Positions 1 through 8,671 of a stretch of DNA of 37,233 nt are shown in pieces; position 1 is the first letter of the stretch, and each line of letters starts with the position of its first letter. This stretch comes from Thermoplasmatota archaeon (GTDB lineage: Archaea > Thermoplasmatota > Thermoplasmata > UBA10834). The position numbers were made by a program, and so were the translations under genes. The notes below the pieces were generated by a model. It made no database searches and was not told the DNA's origin. It worked only from the letters and a program-made list of their open reading frames with translations. The stretch is taken from assembly GCA_016930135.1 (NCBI GenBank), contig JAFGHM010000005.1:1-37233 (forward strand), written 5' to 3'.

Positions 1-95
1 CCGTTCTCCATCCGCTCGAAATCCCAGAGCTTCAAGCGTCTCCCCTCCAGTATTCAGAACGCAAATCCATGAGATAAAGGTGTTGAGTCGGCCGC

Positions 96-488
96 TCACT
101 TCGGGCTGAAGACGTACAGGGTCGGCACCCTCTGCTTGAGCCCGGTCCAGTAGCCGCACGCTCTGCACTTGTATCCCGTGGTGACAGTGCCGCCGTAGAC
201 CGTGAGGTTACGTATCTTGACCGTCTTGCCTCCGCATACGGGACACGCACCTGCCCTGGTCTTCTCCCTCGTGTCCCTTCCGTGAATATCAATCGAGGCC
301 AAGTCGTTCTGGATAGCCAGCCTTCGCACCCTCTGCTCGCTTACTGAATAGTCCGGATCGTGTCTCCGGAGCTCCTTGAGTGCCAACTCAGTCAGCTTTC
401 TCTGAGAACTGATGACACCGTGTCTTCGGAGGGCATCCTTGATCGCCTCCACCACCTCGGTGTCAGAGGGTTTTCTGTAGGCCATCAC
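96..488 (-). CDS. Small protein with N-terminal helical/HTH-like region and C-terminal zinc ribbon
   Basis: 130-aa ORF; CPVCGG...CRACGYW ribbon motif; RQ-rich helical N-terminus. Confidence 0.7.
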   Translation of the reverse strand: MMAYRKPSDTEVVEAIKDALRRHGVISSQRKLTELALKELRRHDPDYSVSEQRVRRLAIQNDLASIDIHGRDTREKTRAGACPVCGGKTVKIRNLTVYGGTVTTGYKCRACGYWTGLKQRVPTLYVFSPK

Positions 489-673
489 GAGGGCATGGAT
501 ATCCGCTTACGAAAAGCTTTCCCAATGAGCCTGGAGCTACGCGCCTCCTGTCGCGCCGCATCACCTCACCAGTCACCCAAAAAGGCGGGATCGGGTTCGA
601 GGCAGACGGCGCTCGTTGATGGGCAAAAGATATAAGAGGGCAAAGGTTACACGCGCGACGAGGTGATGAGGGC

Positions 674-1981
674 ATGCGAGCGAAAGTCATCATCATGGGC
701 GCGGCTGGAAGGGACTTCCACAACTTCAACACCTACTTCCGGGACAACGCCAACTACGAGGTCGTAGCCTTCACGGCTACGCAGATACCGAACATCGAGG
801 GTAGGAAGTATCCTGCGAGCCTCGCCGGGAAGCTCTACCCGAGGGGCATCGGCATCTTCCCCGAGAAGGACCTGCCCGGGCTCATCGAGAAGCACGGCGT
901 GGAGCAGTGCATCCTGGCGTACTCAGACCTGAGCCACATCGAAGTCATGCACAGGGCTTCTCTGGTGAACGCATGCGGAGCGGACTTCAGACTCATGGGC
1001 GGCAACCAGACGGCACTCAAGGCAAAGGTACCCGTGATAGCCGTGTGCGCGGTCAGGACAGGCTCCGGCAAGAGCCAGACCACAAGGGCCATCGCATATG
1101 CGCTCCGGAACAAGGGACGGAGGGTGGTGGCGGTCAGGCATCCGATGCCATATGGCGACCTCGAGAAGCAGGCGGTCCAGAGATTCGCGACACATGAGGA
1201 TCTTGACAAGTATGATTGCACCATCGAAGAGCGAGAGGAGTACGAGCCGCACATAGACAAGGGTATCATCGTCTATGCCGGCGTCGACTACGAGAAGATA
1301 CTCAGGCAGGCGGAGAAGGAGGCAGATGTCATCCTCTGGGATGGCGGCAACAATGACACGCCGTTCTACGTGCCCGACCTTCACATCGTCGTCGCGGATC
1401 CGTTCAGGGCTGAGCACGCTCGTCTCTACTACCCGGGCGAGACGAACATACGCATGGCGGACGTCGTGATCATCAACAAGGTCGATACTGCGAACCCCAA
1501 GGATGTCGAGACAGTGAAAGAAATAGTGGAGGATCTGAATCCAAAGGCGAAGGTGATCACTGCGGCCTCGCCTCTCACCGTCTCGGACCCGAAGGCGATC
1601 AAGGGCAAGTCTGTGCTCGTCATCGAGGACGGCCCGACCGTCACTCACGGCGAGATGAAGTTCGGGGCCGGCTTCATAGCGGCCCAGAAGGCGGGCGCGA
1701 AGAAGATAGTGGACCCGAGGCCATTTGCGGTCAACTCCATCAAGGAGACCTTCGGGAAATACAGGCATTTGGAGAATGTGCTCCCGGCGATGGGCTACGG
1801 CAACCACCAGGTTAAGGATCTGCAGGACACAATCAATGCGGCGACATGCGATGTCGTCGTTTCCGGGACGCCGATAGATCTCAACAGAGTCCTCAAGGCG
1901 AACAAGCCCATCATTAGAGTGACTTACGAGCTGCAGGTGCTAGGCGAACCGAGATTAGAGGACCTGCTGGCGAGGTTCTGA
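674..1981 (+). CDS. Cyclic 2,3-diphosphoglycerate synthase-like P-loop protein
   Basis: 435 aa; VCAVRTGSGKSQTTRAIAYALRNKGRRVVAVRHPMPYGDL and ILWDGGNNDTPF...VVADP typical of the cPGS family; TATA-like aaagatataag ~40 nt upstream. Confidence 0.8.
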   Translation: MRAKVIIMGAAGRDFHNFNTYFRDNANYEVVAFTATQIPNIEGRKYPASLAGKLYPRGIGIFPEKDLPGLIEKHGVEQCILAYSDLSHIEVMHRASLVNACGADFRLMGGNQTALKAKVPVIAVCAVRTGSGKSQTTRAIAYALRNKGRRVVAVRHPMPYGDLEKQAVQRFATHEDLDKYDCTIEEREEYEPHIDKGIIVYAGVDYEKILRQAEKEADVILWDGGNNDTPFYVPDLHIVVADPFRAEHARLYYPGETNIRMADVVIINKVDTANPKDVETVKEIVEDLNPKAKVITAASPLTVSDPKAIKGKSVLVIEDGPTVTHGEMKFGAGFIAAQKAGAKKIVDPRPFAVNSIKETFGKYRHLENVLPAMGYGNHQVKDLQDTINAATCDVVVSGTPIDLNRVLKANKPIIRVTYELQVLGEPRLEDLLARF

Positions 1982-2021
1982 CCTCCAAACGGTTAATACC
2001 ATCCGCGGGAATTACCGCCCC

Positions 2022-2129
2022 GCGGGAGTAGCTAAGCCTGGACAACGGCGCAGGACTTAAGGTTCTGGACACTCAGAATGGGATATCCTGTCTCACAGGA
2101 GTCCGGGGGTTCAAATCCCCTCTCCCGCA
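2022..2129 (+). tRNA. tRNA-Leu (anticodon TAA), intron-containing
   Basis: GCGGGAG/CTCCCGC acceptor, D-arm, CAGGA/TCCTG anticodon stem, long variable arm TCTCACAGGAGT, T-arm GGGGGTTCAAATCCCCT; 23-nt insertion after position 37 (about 2062-2084); CCA not encoded. Confidence 0.9.
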
Positions 2130-2189
2130 CGACTCCCTCCTGCATGGATATGTGCTGGTTTTATACTGGGCTCAGGCATTCCGTCGTAG

Positions 2190-2726
2190 ATGGGACGGAA
2201 GCCATCGTCAAGAGCCCACACCAAGAACCGGATCACGGTACGAGGATACAGAAAGAACGACCTAGACAGCTGCAGAGCACTGTGGCGGGAACTTGTAGAG
2301 AAACACCGTGAAATCTACGCCGACCCGACGATAGGCGGCAACGACCCAGGCGTTTTTTTCGATGACCACCTCAAGCATGTCGGTCCGGGACGGATATGGG
2401 TCGCCGTGGACGGAGACGAAGTGGTCGGATTAGTCGGCCTGCTCGTGGAAGGAGAGGACGCGGAGATCGAGCCTCTCGTGGTCACAAGAAGGAAGAGAGG
2501 CAGAGGCATAGGGAACTTGCTGGCGAAGGAGGCGATGAGATCCGCAAGCGGGATCAAGGGGGTCAGGTTTCTGACCGTACGACCGGTCGCGCGCAACAAG
2601 GAAGCGCTCGCATTCTTCCGGAAACAAGGGTTTGTCAACATAGGGAGGATGGAGCTCTTCGCTGATCTCGAGGGCAAGAAATGGAAGAGGGGGCTGAGGA
2701 TTCACAGCCTTGAATATAATTATTAA
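2190..2726 (+). CDS. GNAT family N-acetyltransferase
   Basis: 178 aa; VTRRKRGRGIGNLLAKEAM (acetyl-CoA loop) and NKEALAFFRKQGFVNIGRMEL. Confidence 0.85.
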   Translation: MGRKPSSRAHTKNRITVRGYRKNDLDSCRALWRELVEKHREIYADPTIGGNDPGVFFDDHLKHVGPGRIWVAVDGDEVVGLVGLLVEGEDAEIEPLVVTRRKRGRGIGNLLAKEAMRSASGIKGVRFLTVRPVARNKEALAFFRKQGFVNIGRMELFADLEGKKWKRGLRIHSLEYNY

Positions 2727-2923
2727 GGAGAGGTTCGAGGCAGCGGCCCAATGACCATTTATGTACATGCTCAGGCATGAGCATAGGGTCGGTTTCCGGT
2801 GGAGCGCATGCGCATGAAGCAGCACTCCTTACGCCGAGAGGAGGGAAAGGCATTTATCATACACTGACCTAACTTTCGCTATCTAGCCCGGGAGGGAGAG
2901 AAATCAACCCTACTAGAAAGCTA

Positions 2924-3709
2924 GTGATAGTGGCCATCACGGCAGCGTTAGCACTGATCGTGGTGGTCGTGGGTCTAGCATCGCTGGAGCCGAAGTCGAA
3001 ACCGCAGTTTGTGAACGAGCTGCCGGTGGCGGACTTCGACTTCGTTGTTACCAACCTGGAGGTTGCGTTCAACGCGTCTGCATCGAGCGACCCTGACGGG
3101 ACTATCGCGAACTACTCCTGGAGCTTCGGAGACAACAATGTCGGCCACGGCGAACTTGTAGATTACGTCTACGAGCAGGCAGATACGTACGAAGTGGAGC
3201 TTACGGTCACGGATGACGATGGAGACACGAACTCGACGACCAAGGCGGTCACCACATCGAAGGCAGTGCCGCCTGAGCCTCCTGTCGCGAGCGAACTCGA
3301 GGCAATCATCGAAGTCGTTTCCAAGAAGAACTTGACCGTGGTGGTAAGCGGAGAGAACTCCAAGTCGCCCGAGGGTGCCGAGATAGTCTCCTACGAATGG
3401 AACTTCGGGGATGGGATGTCAGGAATCGGCGTTGAGGCCACGCACACGTACACCGCGAACGGCACGTACACGATCACCTTGACTGTATTCGACAGTCAGG
3501 GCGACTCAGACAGCGCCTCAATCGAAGTGAAGGTCAAGAGGGACAGCCCATCACCACCGCCACCTGATGAGAAGGAAGGTCCGCCAGGACTCTACATCGC
3601 GATAGAGAATCACGAGGATATGGCGGGGAAGAACAAGGGCATGCAGAACTCGCTTGACCACATCAGGTGGAGCCTGGAGAGCTGGATAGAGAAGCACGGG
3701 AACACATGA
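2924..3709 (+). CDS. Membrane-anchored protein with two PKD domains
   Basis: N-terminal TM (VIVAITAALALIVVVVGLA) plus two PKD repeats (SWSFGDNN, YEWNFGDG ... HTYTANGTYTITLTV); exact start uncertain. Confidence 0.75.
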   Translation: MIVAITAALALIVVVVGLASLEPKSKPQFVNELPVADFDFVVTNLEVAFNASASSDPDGTIANYSWSFGDNNVGHGELVDYVYEQADTYEVELTVTDDDGDTNSTTKAVTTSKAVPPEPPVASELEAIIEVVSKKNLTVVVSGENSKSPEGAEIVSYEWNFGDGMSGIGVEATHTYTANGTYTITLTVFDSQGDSDSASIEVKVKRDSPSPPPPDEKEGPPGLYIAIENHEDMAGKNKGMQNSLDHIRWSLESWIEKHGNT

Positions 3710-3741
3710 GCGGTATCGAAACCGTCTGAAACCTGAGGGAA

Positions 3742-3782
3742 CGAAGGGGCCCAAGGGCCCCTTCGCCCATCGTTTTTGTTTT
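3742..3782 (+). terminator. Perfect GC hairpin followed by T-rich tract
   Basis: CGAAGGGGCCC-AA-GGGCCCCTTCG (3742-3765) then cgtttttgtttta. Confidence 0.6.
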
Positions 3783-3873
3783 ACAAGTCAGAAGGCGTGA
3801 CTTCTCACGAGCACAGAGCAGATCGCCATGTTCAATACCAGTCGTTCCGAGAACTGAATCCGAAACCGCCAGT

Positions 3874-4020
3874 TCATCTCTTGATGGTGTGAATGTAGTG
3901 GCACTCGGGACACTCCATCGTCTTTCCATCTACTTCGACAAGACGTACGTGCTTCTGGTGCTTCGCACACTCCGGGCAGTTCAAGTCTTCCTTCTTCCTG
4001 AACAAATCCCTGATTCCCAT
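3874..4020 (-). CDS. 48-aa zinc-ribbon protein (not in ORF track)
   Basis: Translation MGIRDLFRKKEDLNCPECAKHQKHVRLVEVDGKTMECPECHYIHTIKR; two CPEC knuckles. Confidence 0.75.
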   Translation of the reverse strand: MGIRDLFRKKEDLNCPECAKHQKHVRLVEVDGKTMECPECHYIHTIKR

Positions 4021-4088
4021 GATTCTTACCCGGACGGAGTATCAGGCCTTTCCATATAAAACCTTTCAACCGTCCAGAGAGACCGATG

Positions 4089-4826
4089 CTATGCTCCATG
4101 GACGCGGTCAACTATCAGCCTGAGATCTCTCTCGTAGCTGCCGTTCTCCACGAGCGTGCCCGTGACGACAATGTCCGCTCCTGCGGAGGCAACCTCTGCC
4201 GCCTGCTCAGGAGTGACTATCCCTCCCCCGACGACTATCGGGATGCTCACACTTCGCCTGACCGCACTTATCATCTCGGAGGGCACGGGCTCAGGGGCTC
4301 CGGAGCCTGCCTCGAGGTAGAGCAGGTCCATTCCGAAGAACTCCGTGGTGAGGGCGTACCCGACGATCGTCTGCAGGTCGCCTCTTTTGACGAGGTCGGC
4401 CTCGCCAACCTCACCAACCTTCATTCCAGGCTCAACGATGACGTATCCCATAGATATGGTCTCGATGCCCATCTTCTTGATCACGGGAGCGCCCTTGACG
4501 TGCTCACCCGTCAGATTGCGGACGTTCCTCGAGTTGAGCACGCTCATGAAGTATATCGCGTCGCACTTCGAGGCGATCGCATGGGCCCCTGAAGGGAAGT
4601 AGATGACCGGCAGCCTGCACCTCTGCTTGATGTCCTCGACACTCGCGTCGAGATTCTCCTGTGTCACGCCGGTGGACCCGCCGACCATGATCGCATCCGT
4701 GCCCGCGGCCTGAGCTTTGGCGGCGATATCGCCCGAGGTGGCAGGATCCTGCTTCGCCGGGTCGATCAGGGTCATATGTATCTTGTGCTTCTTGAGCGTC
4801 TCGAAAACGTACTCTCGGACTTTCAA
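4089..4826 (-). CDS. Geranylgeranylglyceryl phosphate synthase (GGGPS)
   Basis: 245 aa TIM-barrel with HMTLIDPAKQ, DAIMVGGSTGV, YLEAGSGAPEPVP, IVVGGGI; TTG start overlapping upstream TGA. Confidence 0.95.
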   Translation of the reverse strand: MKVREYVFETLKKHKIHMTLIDPAKQDPATSGDIAAKAQAAGTDAIMVGGSTGVTQENLDASVEDIKQRCRLPVIYFPSGAHAIASKCDAIYFMSVLNSRNVRNLTGEHVKGAPVIKKMGIETISMGYVIVEPGMKVGEVGEADLVKRGDLQTIVGYALTTEFFGMDLLYLEAGSGAPEPVPSEMISAVRRSVSIPIVVGGGIVTPEQAAEVASAGADIVVTGTLVENGSYERDLRLIVDRVHGA

Positions 4827-5671
4827 AAAACCCCTCCGAACAGGAAAGCCAGCAAAGCGACCAACATCGCCAGCTTCGCCATTTTCTGCCCCTTCTCCGG
4901 ATTTCTGAAGTGAATCAGCGCGCAGTATATAAAGATTGCATCAGCGAGCACGACTACTGGCACATATGGCCAGGAGAGGAGTTCGAGTGCGTAGGGGACA
5001 GGACTGAGACACACCGCGAGACCGAACGAGGCCGAGGCGAGGACACCGGCTCTCTTCGCGCCGATGCGCATGGGAAGCGTGTGCCTCGCGCCTCTGTCGC
5101 CCTCGATGTCCTGAACATCTTTGACGATCTCGCGGCCAAGAGTCGCCAAGAAGGCAAGTGCTGCCAGGATCCATGCGAGGTCAAGTCTCTCAACCGCAGC
5201 GCCTCCGAAAAGGAAGAGAGCCCCGGTCAACCAGCTTATCGCCAGGTTGCCGGCGAACCCCTCTGCCTTGAGCAGCTTCTCGTATCCGATCATCACCAGT
5301 ATCGAAGCTGCGACTATTGCGACTGCCCACTCATTCACAAGAAAGCTGAGGACTTGGGCACATGTGAAGAGGGCGACGGAGAGACCGAGCGCCTGTGACG
5401 GCCTCACCGATCCCGACGGAATTGGCCTTCGCGGATGAGCTACCTTGTCGGTCTCTCTGTCGTAGTAGTCATTCAGCGAGTTCCCAGCGGCTGTGAACAG
5501 GACCACCACCGCCATCGACAGGGGCACCGCCACGGAGTGTTCCTCAAGTCCGTCGACTCCCACGCACACGATGGCCGCCAGAAGGGCTCCCAGCGCGGCC
5601 ATGGCGCAGTTGCCCAACCGGAACAGACCGAGCACTCCGCTGACGGGGCCCGAGCCGCTCTGCGATTGCAT
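4823..5671 (-). CDS. UbiA-family prenyltransferase, probable digeranylgeranylglyceryl phosphate synthase
   Basis: GNSLNDYYDRETDKVAHPRRPIPSG and DVQDIEGDRGARHTLP Asp-rich motifs; starts at MQSQSGSG rather than the ORF-track start. Confidence 0.9.
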   Translation of the reverse strand: MQSQSGSGPVSGVLGLFRLGNCAMAALGALLAAIVCVGVDGLEEHSVAVPLSMAVVVLFTAAGNSLNDYYDRETDKVAHPRRPIPSGSVRPSQALGLSVALFTCAQVLSFLVNEWAVAIVAASILVMIGYEKLLKAEGFAGNLAISWLTGALFLFGGAAVERLDLAWILAALAFLATLGREIVKDVQDIEGDRGARHTLPMRIGAKRAGVLASASFGLAVCLSPVPYALELLSWPYVPVVVLADAIFIYCALIHFRNPEKGQKMAKLAMLVALLAFLFGGVF

Positions 5672-5767
5672 CGCAGTTGGCACATTCTGTGCGCATATAA
5701 GCGTTTTCACCAGAGCGGAATCGCCGCCCAAAGGGTTATGTAGCGGGGCCTGTTTGGTCATTCTGGC

Positions 5768-7579
5768 ATGGCACCTCCGATACCGCCCGAGGCCTCGAAA
5801 GAGATAGAGCGGGTGAAGAGCCTCGTGGCGAGGCGTTTTCCTGTCTACGACGTCAGGGTCACCTACGACGTTGTCGAGTTCTTCGTCAAGGTGGACATGA
5901 CCACCCTCGAATACAACTTCGAGCAGATGCGGGAGGAGATGAAAGAGAATGGCTACATCCCGATGATCATGTACGACAAAGGAGAGCACATCGTCACCGT
6001 GGCCAGGAAGCCTCCCGCCAAGTACCGCAGCTCCTACGTCAACCTCGCACTCCTGATAATCACATTCTTCACCATGCTGATTGCGGGTGCGACAGCATGG
6101 GCCGGATACAAAGGGTCTGATGGGTCGTTGCTGTCCTCGGAGGCAATCGTCAACGGCGTACTGACCTTCACGCTGCCACTGCTCGCGATCATAGCAGTCC
6201 ACGAATTCGGCCACTACCTGGCAGCTAGGCGGAGGGGAATAGCTGCGTCCCTCCCGTTCTTCATACCGTCAATACCGCCTTTCGGGACCTTCGGGGCGGT
6301 CATATCGATAAGAGACCCTCTGCCGGACAAGAAGACGCTTCTGGAGGTCGGAATCGCAGGCCCGCTTGCGGGCCTAATAGTAGCCATTCCGCTAGGTGTC
6401 ATCGGTCTCATCCTCACGAACAGCGAAGCAGTGCTCGCGCCGGTCAACATCGGCTCCGGAGGACTCCTTGCAGTGCAATTCCCCATACTGTACCAGGCCT
6501 TCACGTACCTGGTGCCCATCGAGGGCGACTACCTGATGCACCCAACAGCGTTCGCTGCCTGGGTCGGCTTTCTGGTCACTGCGCTGAACCTCTTGCCCAT
6601 GGGCCAGCTTGACGGGGGGCACATCGCAAGGGCCCTCTTGGGGTCCAAGTCGAAGTATCTCGGCTATGCGACCATCGTGATCCTCGCCGGCATAAGCATG
6701 ACTCTCTTTTTCGGGTGGATCATCCTCGTTGTCTTGGTCTTGTTCCTGGGCGTGAGACACCCACCGCCTCTGAACGATCTCACACCGCTCGACGTGAAGC
6801 GGAAGGGGCTCGGGGTGTTCGCCTTTGTGATACTCGTCCTTGCATTCGCTCCCGTCCCGATGCAATCCATCACCGCAGACTACTCCTTCGAGCTGGTGCC
6901 TCAAGGCGACACGAACCTGACCATTGAGCAGGGCGGGACTCTGGCGTTGTCGCTGATGGTCAACAACACAGGCAATTCGATGAACCAGATAGTCGTGTAC
7001 GAGCTGGACTCACCGGACGGCTGGAGACTGAAGTTCAGGCTGGCTGGGGCTCTGGAACAGGAGTTCGGTGATGCCCTGACGGTGCTGTTGAACTCGGGAG
7101 AGACCGCTCTCGTCGACGTCAGGATGATGGCGTCTCCCGGAGCCGAGCTGGGACTGCGCTACAACGTGAGTGTCGGAGGTGTCTCCGAGAATTCAACTGA
7201 GAAGAGAGAGGTCGTCTACGAAACTGCTGTCAGCTCTTCTGTTTTCACATACGAGATAGTCACGGCCTTCGAGCCCGCGACTCAGGACGATTGGAGCAGG
7301 TGCACTGTCCTAGTCGTCAACAACGGAACCGAGCCCGCGTTCATCACGATCGCTCCAAGCGAGGTTCGCCCGCATTCAGTTGACGTCTTCGTTGTGGGTG
7401 ATGGATCCAACTCCACAGAAGCTGTCGAGCTCATGGTTCCTCCCGAGGACAGCGCCTACTTCTCGGTAGATGTCTACGTCAACGCCATCGCCGCACCAGG
7501 CGGGAGAGTGATCTCAATCGAGATCTATAGCGGCGACACCCTGCACAAGCTTCTGGAGCTGCCTCTCACTGTCGTCTAG
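5768..7579 (+). CDS. M50-type membrane metalloprotease with C-terminal extracytoplasmic domains
   Basis: AVHEFGHYLAARRRGI (HExxH), NLLPMGQLDGGHIARALLG, multiple TMs, then ~240-aa beta-rich tail. Confidence 0.9.
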   Translation: MAPPIPPEASKEIERVKSLVARRFPVYDVRVTYDVVEFFVKVDMTTLEYNFEQMREEMKENGYIPMIMYDKGEHIVTVARKPPAKYRSSYVNLALLIITFFTMLIAGATAWAGYKGSDGSLLSSEAIVNGVLTFTLPLLAIIAVHEFGHYLAARRRGIAASLPFFIPSIPPFGTFGAVISIRDPLPDKKTLLEVGIAGPLAGLIVAIPLGVIGLILTNSEAVLAPVNIGSGGLLAVQFPILYQAFTYLVPIEGDYLMHPTAFAAWVGFLVTALNLLPMGQLDGGHIARALLGSKSKYLGYATIVILAGISMTLFFGWIILVVLVLFLGVRHPPPLNDLTPLDVKRKGLGVFAFVILVLAFAPVPMQSITADYSFELVPQGDTNLTIEQGGTLALSLMVNNTGNSMNQIVVYELDSPDGWRLKFRLAGALEQEFGDALTVLLNSGETALVDVRMMASPGAELGLRYNVSVGGVSENSTEKREVVYETAVSSSVFTYEIVTAFEPATQDDWSRCTVLVVNNGTEPAFITIAPSEVRPHSVDVFVVGDGSNSTEAVELMVPPEDSAYFSVDVYVNAIAAPGGRVISIEIYSGDTLHKLLELPLTVV

Positions 7580-8559
7580 AGCTTCTCCAGGATGCTGAAG
7601 TGCCTCGTCAGGGAACGATGCACCCAGAGCTTGTGCGAATCCACCACTCTGAACAGTCCGCCCGACTCGACGGGCCGGAGCGCGGGGAGCACGACCACCA
7701 ACCTCTCGCCCGCATCCAGGACCTCACCGAACGCGCGGAACGCCCTCTCGTAGAGAACGGCGAGGCCCTCTCCCCCGGTGCTCGTGGACCGCCCATAAGG
7801 GAGGTCGGTCGCAATGCCCTCGACCTTGCCGATAACCGAAAGTATCTCGCCCACATCGCACTCGTGGAGCTCAGCGCTAACACCGGAATGAGCGAGGTTC
7901 ATGCTCGCGCCCTCGATCATCCTTCCCGATAAGTCGCTGCCTATTGTCTGGCATCCCGCCAGAGCCGACTCGATAAGTATGGCTCCCGTGCCTGAGAACG
8001 GGTCCAGCAGTCTCCCTCCCAGCCGGACTTCCGTCAGGTTCACCGCGGCCCTCGCGAACTTCGGATGTATCGATGCCGGGTACACGAAGGGCATGTATCT
8101 GTTCTTCCTCTTCTCGAAGGAGGCCCGGTCTATCGACGCGAGCAGCCTTCCGATGTGCACCTTCTCAGAGAACACAAGCCTGACCTCGCTTGCAGGTCTG
8201 CGAAGGTCAACACCCCTGGACCTGCCCACCACTCCTCCGACCACCTTCGCTGCGTGGGCTAGGTCGACGGCCCTGTCGCCGACCTTGGTCGCCCTCACTC
8301 CGATCGGGCCTGGCACATCGATGTCTTCCGCACGCGTGTTCAGCTCGGAAGGAGCGCACGACGCCATCCACTCGCTGATATGATGACAAAGCGCGAGCCG
8401 AGACGCGAGCGCTCTCGGATCCGCCTCTGTCAACACGATGAGCACGCCCTCGTCCTCCCCCAGGACCTGGGGCTTGTCGCCAAGCGCGCACATTGCGGAC
8501 ACAGCCTCTGCTCGGGCAAGCGATTCGCACTCCATCGAGAGCTCCAGCAAGAGACGCAT
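7576..8559 (-). CDS. tRNA (guanine-N2)-methyltransferase, TrmG10-like
   Basis: LLDPFSGTGAILIESALAG, IGSDLSGRMIEGA, ATDLPYGRST (DPPY-type); N-terminal THUMP-like region; start MRLLLELSME. Confidence 0.85.
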   Translation of the reverse strand: MRLLLELSMECESLARAEAVSAMCALGDKPQVLGEDEGVLIVLTEADPRALASRLALCHHISEWMASCAPSELNTRAEDIDVPGPIGVRATKVGDRAVDLAHAAKVVGGVVGRSRGVDLRRPASEVRLVFSEKVHIGRLLASIDRASFEKRKNRYMPFVYPASIHPKFARAAVNLTEVRLGGRLLDPFSGTGAILIESALAGCQTIGSDLSGRMIEGASMNLAHSGVSAELHECDVGEILSVIGKVEGIATDLPYGRSTSTGGEGLAVLYERAFRAFGEVLDAGERLVVVLPALRPVESGGLFRVVDSHKLWVHRSLTRHFSILEKL

Positions 8560-8671
8560 GCCACTCGGACAGGCCAGACGGCGAATTAAACCTTCGCTCA
8601 GTCCTGTTCTGTCGCAATCCGGGTGGTGAAGACAGACTGGTTGAAATCGACCCTCGATGCAACAGAACCGC

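Noticed and set aside
923-1807. 294-aa minus-strand ORF opposite the cPGS-like gene
   Set aside because: Antisense shadow ORF in high-GC DNA with no recognisable motifs.
5672-6214. N-terminal extension of the UbiA ORF (4823..6214)
   Set aside because: Extension lies antisense to the M50 protease gene and its promoter; UbiA homology begins near MQSQSGSG.
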